From NCBI GenBank assembly GCA_963920665.1, contig OY987265.1, positions 25,735,001-25,799,000 of the forward strand: a DNA stretch of 64,000 nucleotides. The letters are read 5' to 3'. The stretch is from Straminergon stramineum (taxonomy: Eukaryota > Streptophyta > Bryopsida > Hypnales > Calliergonaceae). Both the position numbers and the translations under genes were made by a program. This document shows positions 1 through 10,927 of the stretch, in pieces. Below the pieces are notes generated by a model. That model saw nothing but the letters and a program-made list of their open reading frames with translations. It searched no databases and was not told where the DNA came from. The stretch's first letter is position 1. Every line of letters begins with the position of its first letter.

Positions 1-555
1 TCTCATGGGGTAAGTTAAGGTATTGGTTAGGGCAACTTGCTTTCTAGCTTGAAACTGAACCGCAACAGTACAACAACACAAATTTGCAAATATGCATGAG
101 ACCTCCCCATCCACCTGAGAAAGTAAAGTAAGATACCCTCACTTTCCAAATAAAATCTCCCTTTCCTCTGATGAGTAGGTACCTGCTTTGATTGCCTCAA
201 AACTTGTTTGTACTTACCAATGGTTCCTTCAGGCATGGAGTTGCTTTCCATGTCCATACAGTAGAAATTACTTACAAAACCATTGAAGGCAAAATCATAA
301 TTTTCTTTCACAGTACTTGTTATCAGACAACCAAGTCATCATTATCCTCTAGTAAAATAAACATGTGGGTGTGTAATTTTAATTTTTTTCACCAATAACA
401 AACGTCGATTTTAAACCTCCAGGACTTGGGACCTTGGGATATTATAGAAGTGCGTATCGGGACATGAAGCCAATAGCGCTTTTGTGTTAGGACATGAAAC
501 CACGATGAAGGCACTCGAAATGCATGAGAGGTGGCTGGAGGAGCTAACTTAACGT
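1..555. other. Upstream intergenic sequence, no gene seen
   Basis: Moderately AT-rich sequence in which I see no supported gene. The short open frames on both strands lack coding character and homology that I recognise. From about 420 onward the composition becomes more GC-rich and GATGAA-like words begin to recur, leading into the duplicated block that follows. Confidence 0.5.
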
Positions 556-763
556 ACGGTATGGGATGAACGTGGAAACCGAGGAAGGATGAACTTATGG
601 ATGAAAGTTCCAGCGACCCTACGGGAGGAGTGATATGAACCCGAGGATGACGGACGGAGTATTTCAAGCACGGTGTAGGATGAATGTGGAAACCGAGGAA
701 GGATCCACTTGGGGATGAAAGTTCCTGTGACACATGGGATGAATGATATGAACCCGAGGATGA
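556..763. repeat. Tandem duplication of a 95-bp block upstream of the WRKY gene
   Basis: Two direct copies, 556-650 and 670-763, period about 114 bp. Both share GTGGAAACCGAGGAAGGAT, then GATGAAAGTTCC, and end TGATATGAACCCGAGGATGA. Identity is about 80-85 percent by eye. The words GGATGAA and GATGAA occur repeatedly inside. The block lies just upstream of, or within, the transcribed leader of the WRKY gene, so it could duplicate regulatory sites. That role is inference. Confidence 0.75.
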
Positions 764-1560
764 GAATCGTGGAGGATGCGTGTCCGATATGGATGAACGA
801 ACGACAGCGTCATCGACGAACGAAATCTCTGCGGTCCTCTCCTCTCACTGCTTCGGCCTTCCGACGCCGCAGACCAGGCCTGCAACAGTAGTAGTAGAGC
901 CGGGGGAGAGACTCCACAGAGAAAGGACGGGCGGAAATTGTTGGCTTGCTTTCGCCATTTCGATTCGAAATTTTTTAGGTTTTCGAGGATTCCAATGCTC
1001 TGTTGGCAGTCCAATTTCGCGTAGACAAGAATTTCTGTCTCTTCTTTCCCGTTTTCGGCACTCATTTCGGCCCCTTGGTTCGGGCGCTTCTGGATCTTCC
1101 GCTGATTTTGTGGTGCTATGAGGATACGCTGTGTTTACGAATCAGGAATTAATCTCGAATTTATTACTTCGGATCGAGTGGACACGCCTTTCGCGATGGA
1201 ATGAATTTTTGTTTTTTCCGGAGCAGCTGCTGTGGCGGTGGTTGTCGGATTGAAGGTCGGCGAATGCTTTCATTTTGTGTAACTCGTCATGCGATGGTTA
1301 TGGTGTGAAGTTTAAGCACCTCAAGTTGCAGTGGAAGCCAGCTGGTGGGTTATTTTGGAGTGAAGAGGCGTGTCGATTTTTATGGCATGGAAGGGGAAAG
1401 GATCTGTTGCAGAAAGGTCCCGAGTTTCTTTGAGGAGAGAGGTAATGGTGTTAGTAGAGTAGGTAGTGGTGATGGTGCTGGGAAGTGTGAGGTGAGTTGA
1501 AGGGAAGGGGGAAGTTTTTAGGGTTTAGGGATTGGATTTTTGGACTATCGATGCTGTGCG
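764..1560 (+). promoter_or_regulatory. Promoter-proximal region and 5' leader of the WRKY gene
   Basis: GC-rich, gene-like sequence directly before the WRKY start codon at 1561. No TATA box stands out. The stretch from about 830 reads like a transcribed leader (pyrimidine-rich patches, then G-rich). It holds several ATGs followed by short open frames, described separately. A leader intron is possible, since GTGAGT-like donors occur near 1490, but I cannot place one. The transcription start is not determined. Confidence 0.5.
1118..1204 (+). other. Upstream ORF of 28 codons in the WRKY leader
   Basis: An ATG at 1118 opens a 28-residue frame that starts MRIRCVYESG and ends at TGA 1202-1204. Two shorter uORFs follow: 1264-1308 (14 residues) and 1289-1315 (8 residues, overlapping in another frame). 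If the transcript starts upstream of 1118, these would be met before the main ATG at 1561 and could lower translation of the WRKY protein. I recognise no conserved uORF peptide. The transcript start is the main unknown. Confidence 0.35.
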
Positions 1561-4500
1561 ATGGAAGGGGAGCAGAGTGGAGCCGACTCGGGAGGTGGGA
1601 ATGGAGTGTTGCGCAAGCCGATGCCGTCGAGGCCACAGCCGACGATGGCCGTCGCGACGACGGGAGATCCCCCGGGGGTAGGTTTTAAGCCGCTGGAGAG
1701 TCCCATGTCGGCAATGGTGTCGGGGTTCCTGGCGGACCAGGAGGGCGGAGCAGAGGAGAATCGATCATTCTCGCATTTGTTGGCCGGAGCCATCAACTCG
1801 CCGACCTCGGACAGCGTCGACGAAGTGGGCGGGGGATGCACGACGGGGGGCGATCACAAGGCCACGTCGATGGATTCGGGGACGACGAATGGTGCCAGCC
1901 TTGGCAGTAGCAGTGATGCGGGGGGCGATGGCCGCAGCTCCTCGCCAGGAGCTGCAGGGGGAAGCTTCGCCGAGCGGCTCGCAGCCCGCGGAGCTCAAGC
2001 AGCGAACAACAAACCCCCTCCCGACGGGGGAGGAGGAGGTCCTCCGAGGCCGCCGAACTCGGTTCGTTTCAAGGCCATGCCGCCTTCGCGCATTCCTATC
2101 CCTCGGCAAGGAGGTTACCTCACCATCCCGCCGGGGCTCAGTCCCACCACTCTGTTCGATACCTCGCCCTTGCTCTTATCCACCTCTCAGGTATCGTTTT
2201 CCTAAAGCACAGGTTTTTTTCTTTCCCCTTCTCAGTGTCGCAATTGCGGCGTTGCACGCTTTGTTATTCGTGACAACGTCCTTGCGGAGCCTGTTTTTGA
2301 TTTACTGATGTATGCATACAGTCAGAGCCATCTCCTACAACGGGCACGTTTCCAATGGGTCCCTTTTTCAACGGCGCACTCTCCAGACCGGTAGCCAAAG
2401 TGGGCGAGGCTTCCAAGGAGCGGAGCGCTGAGCAGTCGTCATTTGTGTTCAAGCCGTTCGTACATTCAGTTCCACGCCCACCACTTCCGCCATCGGCAGG
2501 CATGGTCAGTAAGCTGGTTTGCACTGACATTTCTGTACTCGGGTCTTTTATGTCAAATGATAAATCGTTATGTAATATTATCCCTTCCTGCTGTCATCAC
2601 CCACTGGTCAAGATTGGATTTTTGTCACTTGCGTGTAGTGTATATATATTTTGCAAGAAGGTGATAAAATATGCAAAAAATTCTTCCTGGGCAATTTATT
2701 TCTCAACCCTAGGGGTAACTGGTCTTGGGGAACGTCATCACGTTTATTTTCTTACCATTTCTATGTATTCTTTCGTGTGGGGGTGATAGGGGTTGAAAGT
2801 TGGCGGCTGCTGATTTGTTTCGGCTACTCACACATTGAGACAGTTATTCGTCAACTCTATTCGTCACTAACTTGACCAGGTCAATGCAGTCGGCCTTCGG
2901 TGGGATGTCCCATCAGCAGGCGCACACTCTCTCTCAATTGAACGAAGCCCCCGCTCCGCAGCAGCAGCCTGCGGCCTCGTCTGGAGCAGCTCTGCCGCCA
3001 GCCCCACCCCTTTTATCGCAACCTCCTTCCAAAGCAGCTCCAGTTGCAGTTCCTGTGAATTTCGCCGATATTCAGCCCTTGCAAGCCCGCGCCCCTGTGC
3101 AGACAGCAGGTGCTGCTGATCCACAACCGATGGCTTCTCAGGGTTCTCAAGGATCTGATCAGCAGGCGCCTCCTGCTGTGCCGACGTTTGCGGATCGACC
3201 ATCGGAGGACGGCTACAATTGGCGAAAATATGGGCAGAAGCAAGTTAAAGGTAGCGAATTCCCACGAAGTTACTACAAGTGCACACATGTGAACTGTCCT
3301 ATGAAGAAAAAAGTAGAGCGTTCACATGATGGGCAGGTGACCGAGATTGTTTACAAGGGTGATCACAATCACCCCAAGCCTCAACCCACTAGGCGGTTGT
3401 CGTTGAGTGGAGCTCATCTCATATCCGACAGTTCAGGTGAGTAATCTCCATAACCCAAAGCTATGTGAGTTTCTTGTTTAGTGTCCAATGCACTCGCAGA
3501 CTTTTGTAACGAAGCTCTTCTAAAGTCTCTAGACAATGGGGTATCTGTGTCGCTGTTCATCGACATGAATGTTTGTTTTCTTTTACGAAGACTTAACCTT
3601 TAATGTATTAGTTGTTCCAGGAGCCGGATTTGCCTCTCTGGTAAAAAATGAAGGCGGAAATGCAGAGCGAGACAGTTCAGATTCGGCGAAAGGGCGTGCA
3701 GGATCTGCTGCTGATCCATCATCTCCATCGACTAGTGATGAAGAGGGAGGTACCGGAAGCAAACAGTCGACTGAGGATGGTGATGACGATGAGCCTGACT
3801 CCAAGCGCAGGTAACTGTTCTGAACTCTGTTTTGCACTTCTCCAGATCTTACGGTTTAAGTTGGAATTATGGTCAATCCGGGCATGTTCATTAAATATGA
3901 GGGTTGGCCTTAGTGATTTACAAGTTTTTTCTTTTTCTTTTTCTTTTCCTCCTTTGGGTTCAGGAAAAAAGACAAGAAGTCTAAGGATCCAATACCGCCT
4001 CCAAGAATGATTCGGGAACCTCGGGTAGTTGTGCAAACTACAAGTGACGTTGATATTTTGGATGATGGTTACCGCTGGCGCAAATATGGTCAGAAAGTGG
4101 TGAAAGGAAACCCTCATCCTCGGTAAGCTACCTGTCCAAATATTTTTTTTTCTCGAGTTCCAATTTAACGTTAATTTGTGCTCAGTTCACATTATTTGCT
4201 TTTTATAATTTAGGGTGTGCTTTGTTCTCTACTACCAGTAACCACAAGGCAGGTACTCTAGTGGTGGACACTTTGATATCGCTAGTGCTAACTTGATATC
4301 AGAGTCATGCCCACCTGGGGAAGGCCTAGTTTAATGTTTGCATATTATTTTTTTGATCTTGTGAATTGGAGTAGATCACACGATCTGTCTTTCATCACAA
4401 CTGAACTAGAATTGTGTTGTCAATCTTTAACCTTTCATGTGTACTCTAGAGACTCCTCTTGTCAATGTGCTTTTGCATATTCGTATTCCTCACATTTGCT

Positions 4501-5145
4501 TAGTTTTGTTTGTGTGGAAGGTGTGAACAGTCTTAGAATGCCGAAGTTAGACTCTTCATTTAGAAGTGTTTTGGGGACCTGAATTGGAGATCCTAAACTG
4601 TATCAAGCCTTGACATCTTGGCGTTTTGTGGTATTATGATTTGTAGGAGCTACTACAAGTGCACAAATCTTGGTTGCCCAGTTCGGAAACATGTGGAGAG
4701 AGCCTCGAATGACCCCAAAGCGGTGATTACTACCTATGAAGGAAAGCATAATCATGATGTTCCTGCTGCTCGTAATATTGGACATGAAGTGGCAATGCAG
4801 GCTCTTGCACCAGTCGCTCCAACAGCTAAATCTTTGCAAGACCAAGGAATCAGCTATGGGAACCATAACTTCGGGCAAGCTCCCGAAGACAACAGGGACA
4901 GGGATTCTGGGGATGTGGAGTTAGGAATGAGTGTGGGACTGGGTCCCCGGGCATCGGGGGCTAGAGAACAACAGGGACCTGCTGCGGCTGCCACTGCAAT
5001 CAGCCTTGCGGCCTCTATTGCCCATCCCAGTTTCAATGATCCAAGGTCCTTACCGCAAAGTAGAGAACCTTTCCTACATGGATCTAGCTTTGGTGCCTCC
5101 AGGCTAAAGCAAGAGCAGCCGGATTCATCGCACAAACTAGTATGA
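1561..5145 (+). CDS. WRKY: Group I WRKY transcription factor (two WRKY domains), six coding exons
   Basis: Exons read from splice consensus and frame: 1561-2190, 2322-2504, 2890-3436, 3621-3810, 3964-4122, 4647-5145. They total 2208 nt, or 735 residues. The start is ATG 1561; the frame is open further upstream but has no earlier ATG. Residues 190-220 hold the Ser-Pro-rich segment typical of MAPK-regulated group I WRKYs ([12 protein letters not shown], then SPTTGTF). WRKYGQK lies at about 382-388 with a CX4CX22HXH zinc site, and again at about 555-561 with CX4CX23HXH. An intron splits the C-terminal domain after NPHPR, the conserved group I position. An acidic Ser/Asp stretch lies between the domains. 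The C-terminal finger carries most W-box (TTGAC) binding in this family; the protein should be nuclear. The length and motif order resemble the WRKY2/20/34 clade, but orthology is not proven. The exon 2 donor (GTCAGT at 2505) and exon 3 acceptor (2888-2889) are the least certain joins: a GTAAGC donor four bases on would break the frame. Confidence 0.93.
2872..2884. promoter_or_regulatory. Palindromic double W-box at the 3' end of intron 2
   Basis: The sequence TTGACCAGGTCAA is a perfect 13-bp palindrome made of two inverted W-boxes (TTGACC), the WRKY target. It ends five bases before the chosen exon 3 acceptor of the WRKY gene and contains an alternative AG at 2878-2879. Autoregulation through it is possible. 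It may equally be a chance feature of the splice-site region. Confidence 0.4.
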
Positions 5146-5930
5146 TGAATTCAAATCATGACATTGTGGCTCCTGTTTTAGGTCGTTGTCAGGGCCAATC
5201 GCTTCGTCGATTTTGTGCTCTATCCGTCCCTCTGCCCCGCGTGCCACGTAGGTGCTTTGGTTACTGTGGGCAAATGAAGTGTTTACCTATCCGTTCATTA
5301 TTTGGAGGTAGATTTGTCCCCTTCTCACCCTCTTGCCTTGTACTGTGGCTGGGTCTCAGTAAGCCGAGTATGATGGTGTGCATAGGGACGAACTTTGCGT
5401 AGGGGAAGTTCGACTGTCTCTTGTTTAGACGATTTTCTCTCCCGAAAGTTATGCACCTCATCTGTACTCTAGTGTTTCTGTAGATAGTCGTGGGTACCGA
5501 GAGCTTGTGGAAGATGACTTTGGTATTGGTCATTGTAAGAGTAAAAGTTGAGAGATCCTGTTGAAGTTCATCTTAATTGCCAGTGAGAAGTTTCAAACCT
5601 GACTTAGGAGTGTCAGTTTTGGCAGAACTTCGAGGACTACAGTTATTGTACATTACTGTGTTACTCGTTGCCATATGCAGTGGCTGCTGAAAATTTCTAC
5701 TTCGAATAGTGTACCTTCCTCCAGTATTAAGGTATGTAGAGTTTCTGTACGTAGCGCGTTTTTTCTTTTCCTCTCAGAAGACCTGATCGAGTGTGACTTG
5801 GTTTAGATGGTCTTGAGGTGTTATCCATCTGATTCAGGTAAACAATTTATATATGGCAAGCAGCAGTGTCAAGCTACTCAGAAGTGTTTTTCTCAGCATT
5901 TTCAATAGATTATTCACTTCATGCTCCACC
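5146..5930 (+). other. 3' untranslated and downstream region of the WRKY gene
   Basis: The sequence keeps a gene-like composition for about 700 bp after the WRKY stop, with T-rich and GTAG/GTTT-containing stretches suited to a 3' UTR. No clear AATAAA can be assigned. The composition turns AT-rich after about 5930. The open frames here are not supported as genes. Confidence 0.45.
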
Positions 5931-6845
5931 AGTTCTTTAACTTAGTCCAGGCTGGTACCCCCATCGGGTAGTCCAGATTTCCAAAAGTGTGAATTGATGT
6001 ATGACAAAATGCTATTTTTAAGAATATACAGTGACAAACAAAACTGAGTACTTTGTTGAAACGTTTTCATTCAAACAACCACACCTTATGCATCAATGGA
6101 CAAAGTCCAAAAGTATACACACGAAAGTTGTAGTGTGCAACATACTACACATTATTGTGGAAGTTTGAAGAAAAAATTAGTTGTGATTTGAAAGAAAATT
6201 ATTTTCAAAGTTAGCTATGTCTAAAGCTCAGTTTTGTTCAACATGGTTTGGAACTACTTTATATCTTGTCAAATTTTTTGTAGAACTCCAAAAAAACTTT
6301 TTGTGCCTTGGCATGTTGGTATACATCATTTGAGATTGTTGAACACAAAAATTGAAGGAAATTGACATTTATAGAATTTAAAATATCAGTAGCTTCACAA
6401 ACATGCAAATGATGTTGGTTCTCACAATATTTGATTATTTTTTTGGAATTGAGAGAATGGGATAGCGTTAGCCATTGTAGAGAGAGAATAGGTTGCAATA
6501 TGGACCATTGTTACATCTTCATGCCCTTGCATTTGAAATATTTGTTGAATTGGACAATGCATTCAAAATTTTGTTTCATGGCCATATAATGTAGTTTTAG
6601 GTTCAATTTTTTAGGTCCAATAACTAGAGTTCCTAATGCACATAATTGATCCTGCAAATCTAAAAAAAATAAATGATAATTGTCAATTTCGTCAAAAAAA
6701 TGAAAATTTTAGGAAAGAACGTATAATTTTTGGCAATTTTTAATTTTTATTTAAGGAAATTAAAGAAGGCTTAGCCATCAATTTTGACATCATAATGATT
6801 GTTGCAATTACATAGGGCATACTAATCCATACTTTAAATCAAGTT
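5931..6845. other. AT-rich intergenic sequence
   Basis: No gene seen. Stretches around 5985-6240 resemble degenerate repeat text seen near 7860 and 53290 (GTGCAACTTGGAAG and AAAGTTGTAAA-like phrases), so this is probably old transposon debris. Confidence 0.4.
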
Positions 6846-7240
6846 GTTTATTTTGTTTTATTTGTTTGTTATGGCGAGATCTCTTAGACCATGCATCCCC
6901 CAACCACATTCTTGGTATCGTCAGAAAGTGCTTAGTAAGGAGGGGTGCACAAACTTTGTTTCATCTATATCTTAAAGGAGGTTCATTTATTTGTTTTGTT
7001 TTGTTTGTTTCCATGAGATCTTTTAGACCATTTGTCCCCCAATTGTGTTCTTAGTACCATCAAAAAGCCCTTCGCCACGAGGGGTGCACAAGCTTTGTTT
7101 CCTAGCGTTTCGACCTATAATGTGAAAGTTATTGAATTTCCAAGTTTTTATGAATTAAAATAATAGAAAATTACTTCTACTTGTATTTTTATTGTGGCAA
7201 TGGTACAAGGTACACTAGTCAATAATTAAATTAGGCACCT
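6846..7240 (+). repeat. Dispersed repeat, two tandem copies here and one at 37.9 kb
   Basis: Copy 1 (about 6850-6965) and copy 2 (about 6985-7240) share GAGATCTCTTAGACCAT, then CCCCCAA, a GTACCATC-like word, and GAGGGGTGCACAAGCTTTG followed by TTTC. Copy 2 and the 37.94-38.19 kb copy continue together through TTTCGACCTATAATGTGAAA-like text to ACACTAGTCA. In the 37.9-kb locus the repeat adjoins LTR-like sequence, so a retrotransposon origin is plausible. I cannot name the family. Confidence 0.6.
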
Positions 7241-8900
7241 TTTATAAAAGGAAAAAATTTATGACATATTTTGTTCCAATCTATTAAAACATAAATTGAG
7301 TTGGTCCTAGTCCTGAGGTATTATTCTTCGTTTGATTATATATTTAAAAATAAAATAAGAGATTTTATTTTATTTCAATTAATTGAAAAGTTCATAAAAT
7401 TATATTTTATTAGAAAATGAAAAAGATTAATTTATAAAATAAGAATAAAAAATACCATTATAATTATGGATCATAAATTATTTTATTAACTATAATCCTA
7501 TAAAATATTCTTAAAAATATATTCAAATATTCAAATATTTAGATTGATGAATTTATTTTGCACGTTGAAATGATACAAATGAAATGTATGTAGATTTTAA
7601 GATTTTTAATTTTTAATTTTTGTGTACTAGTTGTTTAAAGAATAGCAATGTTTTAGTATAGAAACAACACTAATTCTCTTAATTGTACAAATTATATAAA
7701 AATGGTAATTTTTTGTGACATCTCGATTCCAAAATTAAACCTTCATGCCTTTGTAAATAATTTAGCCATTGTTCAACTCCGTCCATTTTTCCTCTTCATC
7801 CCAAGTTGCAAATTTTTTGGTTAATTAAACCATTGAAAGACCTCAAGGTAGTCCTAATTTCTAAAGTTGTAGAGTTGTATTATAAAGTGCAACTTGGAAG
7901 AATAATTTAATAATGATGGCTTTCAAACAAAAGTTGTAAAATATGATGTATAGATCATATCCATATGGCTAGATAAACTACTACATGAATCAATATTTTT
8001 TAATGATATTTATATTCTCATATTGAAAATTCCTTCTAAAATCAATTATAAACTAGGGCTCTATTCCTTTCCACACTACTAATGATGCTCATTGAAGATT
8101 AAAAATTTTGAAGGCCCTATTTCTAGCTTGGCAACCTTTGCCAACAAAAACTCCCAAATGTAAACTTCATATAGATATGGGAACCCAAGTAGTCATTGGA
8201 ACTTCTTATCGTCAATGGACTTGTGCAAGTGTGACCTCATCATTAAGATGACATAAATTGAAGCCATTGAAATTTGCAACACCAAAGTCAAATAACCACA
8301 TGTCATTTGAACAGTACTTTACAACAACCAACCATAACTTTGCAAAGAGCAAACTTTAGTTCCAACTAAAGGCAACATATTTAAACAAAATACAAGCTAT
8401 AACTACATGGCAAGAGAGAAGAAGCATCAACCTACATTGGGTAGAGGAGTGAATTGAAAGGGAATTGGCAACCAAACAACTACAAAGACACATGATTAGA
8501 CAATTAGTTTAACCTAAACTTGGAAATTACCTTTGAACATCCCATTATATAGTCTAATTACCAAATCCTAAAGTTGCTTTTATAGCCAAGGTGCAATCAC
8601 TCTTAGGAGTATGGTAATTGACTTTGATTTGCTATGCACAACAATAAATTTGAAGCATGTTTTTTCCATGGTTGGAAGTGAAGACAACATGTAAGTAGGG
8701 AAATGACTTTGTATGGGCAAGAGTTTATGGTTTCAAAATGAAAGATGATCTAATTTGTGATTAGTTAGTGATTACCTAAAACCTAATAAATAAAAGATTC
8801 TTATTCTTATCATTAGCAAGAATAAAATATAATACAAAAAAATTATAAATATAAAGAATTTAGACCCAAAATAACTTTACAACTTTCAAAGTTCAAATTC
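7241..8900. other. AT-rich gene-free spacer
   Basis: Very AT-rich sequence with many homopolymer runs. I see no gene, terminal inverted repeats or tandem array in it. It is probably decayed repeats. Confidence 0.4.
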
Positions 8901-9034
8901 AATATTTTTATTAATTTTATAATATTTTTATTAATTTTATAATATTTTTATTAATTTTATAATATTTTTATTATTTTTATAATATTTTTATTATTTTTAT
9001 AATATTTTTATTATTTTTATAATATTTTTATTAA
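8901..9034. repeat. 20-bp tandem satellite, 6.7 copies
   Basis: The unit AATATTTTTATTAATTTTAT repeats with an exact 20-bp period from 8901. The first three copies have TTAATTTTAT in the second half and the next three have TTATTTTTAT, so two sequence variants form separate blocks. This implies stepwise expansion of a parent array. The seventh copy is partial. Confidence 0.95.
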
Positions 9035-9639
9035 AATATTAAAATTGCAAGAAATAAGAAGGAAGGAACAAGAAAATTATACAAAGCACTAGTTGTCATT
9101 GCACATGTTTGGCTACATTTATGGCTATTTTCATGTGGCCATTATGATTCCATGGCCAAGTCTTGTCTAAGGTCATAATTGGAATTGCATATTTTTATAA
9201 TCTTTCAAAAAGAATCTCTTCAACTGAAAATATTTTGGTTATAAACTTATAATGATCTTTAATAGTTATTTGTTTATTTATTTATTGGAAGTCATTTTTG
9301 AAGGGTCATTTTTTGAATTGAAAAAATTATTTTTTGAGGTCATACATACTTATATGCCTTGAACTATTAAGAGTTTGAACACCATGGGTAGCTTTCTCCA
9401 CATCAACTACAATATGCCCTAAAAATGGTTATAGATCAATGAACATCATTCATGGAAACTATGGGCCTATATACAAAGTTTATAAGGAGGGGATATCCCT
9501 CGACCCATGGGAGGAGGGATCATTGGTGTTTTGAGTAGGATAGAAGGTAAGTGATTAAGAAAATCAACTAGTGTAACCCTCTAAATGTTGTCATGGGTCT
9601 TGGAAGCGTCCATACACTTAAAAAAATTGCCAAATTGTC
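9035..9639. other. AT-rich spacer
   Basis: No gene or clear repeat structure seen. It lies between the satellite and the foldback that precedes psbP. Confidence 0.35.
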
Positions 9640-10455
9640 AAATTCGTTTCTTCAACAAATTTTAGTCATGAAGATGTACAAGTAATATACTTGTATGAAT
9701 TTTAAATTTTAAAAAAATTAATAAGATTTTTATTTTAAGAAAAATGAATCATATATATTCGTGATTTTTGAAAATTAAATTTATTCAACGATCTTTGGTA
9801 AGTGGAATGAGAATTCTTTTTAGACTTTTGTGGTAAAAATTTCACAAATTTTAAAATTTTATTGAGTGAAGTATTCTTGATTTTAAGATGACATTAACTA
9901 GTTAAATTCACTCCAAAAATCTCCAAAATATCATGAAAAAGAATATATAAGGTATCTCAACCTATGACAAGCCAAATGGGAGCCAACCCATCACAGGCAA
10001 AATTATAATAGTGGTATACATTCTAGTTTTGAAATGTACACCTCTAGAATATTTTTACTTGTAATGGGTTTACCCCCATTTGGCTTGTCATAGGTTGAGT
10101 TACCTTAAATATCTTATGTGCTTTTCAAATTCTACACAATATTTTTGGAGTAAATTAAAAATCAAGTAAATATTTAGTTTCATATTTTTGTCAATGATAT
10201 TTCACTCAATAAAATTTAAAAAATTCATGAGATTTTTACCATAAAATTCCAAAATGAATTTCTATTCACTTACTGAAGAATCTTGAAATTTTTTTACTTG
10301 TGTTAAAAGTTTTTCTCTCACAAATAAATCTGATTAAATCTTCGAAAAATCAAAAGCGAATACAAATTTTTTTGATAATTTTATTTTAAGCATTGTACAC
10401 TACTTGTATAGCAATATGTCTAAGTTTTGTCCGAATTTTGTTGAAAATCTCTAAT
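9640..10455. repeat. Large foldback (inverted repeat) upstream of psbP
   Basis: The best-conserved inner arms are 9949-10000 and 10064-10106: AAGGTATCTCAACCTATGAC on the left returns as the reverse complement on the right, continuing through CAAGCCAAATGGG. The pairing extends outward with lower identity on both sides, for example CACTCCAAAAAT against ATTTTTGGAGT, ATTTCAC against ATTTTTACC-type text, and GTACAAGTA against TACTTGTAT, giving a structure near 800 bp. No target duplication was fixed. It is probably an old foldback transposon, and the outer limits are approximate. Confidence 0.65.
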
Positions 10456-10498
10456 TTCTCAATTAGCCACTGGAAAAAAAAAAGAGATCCGAAGAGTG

Positions 10499-10855
10499 GA
10501 AAAAGACAGTGCAAGAGAACGAGAAAGAAACGGAAGTCAGAGAGAGAGAGAGAGAGAAAGGGAACCAAAGAGTGAAAAAGACAGAGCAAGAGAACGAGAA
10601 AGAAACGGAAGTCAGAGAGAGAAAGAAAGAGAACCAAAGAACGAAAAAGACAGAACAAGAGAACGTGTAAGAAACGGAAGTCAGAGAGAGAAGGAACGAG
10701 AACCAAAGAGCGAAAAAGACAGAGCAAAAGAACGAGAAAGAAACGGAAGTCAGAGACTGAAAGAAAGGTAATCAAAGAGCGAAAAAGACAGAGCCAGAGG
10801 ACGAGAAAGAAATGGAAGGAGAGAGAACGAGAAAGAAATCTGCAGAGAACGACGA
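10499..10855. repeat. 69-bp purine-rich minisatellite, five units
   Basis: Units begin GAAAAAGACAG at 10499 (75 bp), 10574, 10643 and 10712 (69 bp each), and 10781 (divergent). Each contains GAACGAGAAAGAAACGGAAG and then (GA)n. Almost all purine on the + strand. Because 69 is divisible by three, one + frame reads as a 23-residue Arg/Glu/Lys repeat and a minus frame reads as a Leu/Phe repeat. Neither has an ATG start (GTG and TTG at best), so I do not call a gene. The array ends about 460 bp before the psbP start codon. Confidence 0.92.
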
Positions 10856-10895
10856 AAGCTTAATTTTTCAGTTACTTAGGCTGGTTCAGTTCTCT

Positions 10896-10927
10896 CATCC
10901 ATCCATCCATCCATCCATCCATCCATC
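10896..10927. repeat. (ATCC)n microsatellite
   Basis: About eight copies of the tetramer CATC/ATCC lie between the purine minisatellite and the psbP promoter. It is pyrimidine-rich on the + strand, so strand asymmetry switches sharply here. Confidence 0.9.

Noticed and set aside
1540..1560. Extension of the WRKY reading frame upstream of 1561
   Set aside because: The codon at 1540 is TTG. The first in-frame ATG is 1561, which I use as the start.
10386..10775. Overlapping long frames on both strands in the 69-bp minisatellite (129 and 91 codons)
   Set aside because: Both result from repeat units divisible by three. They begin at TTG and GTG rather than ATG and have strongly repetitive low-complexity content.
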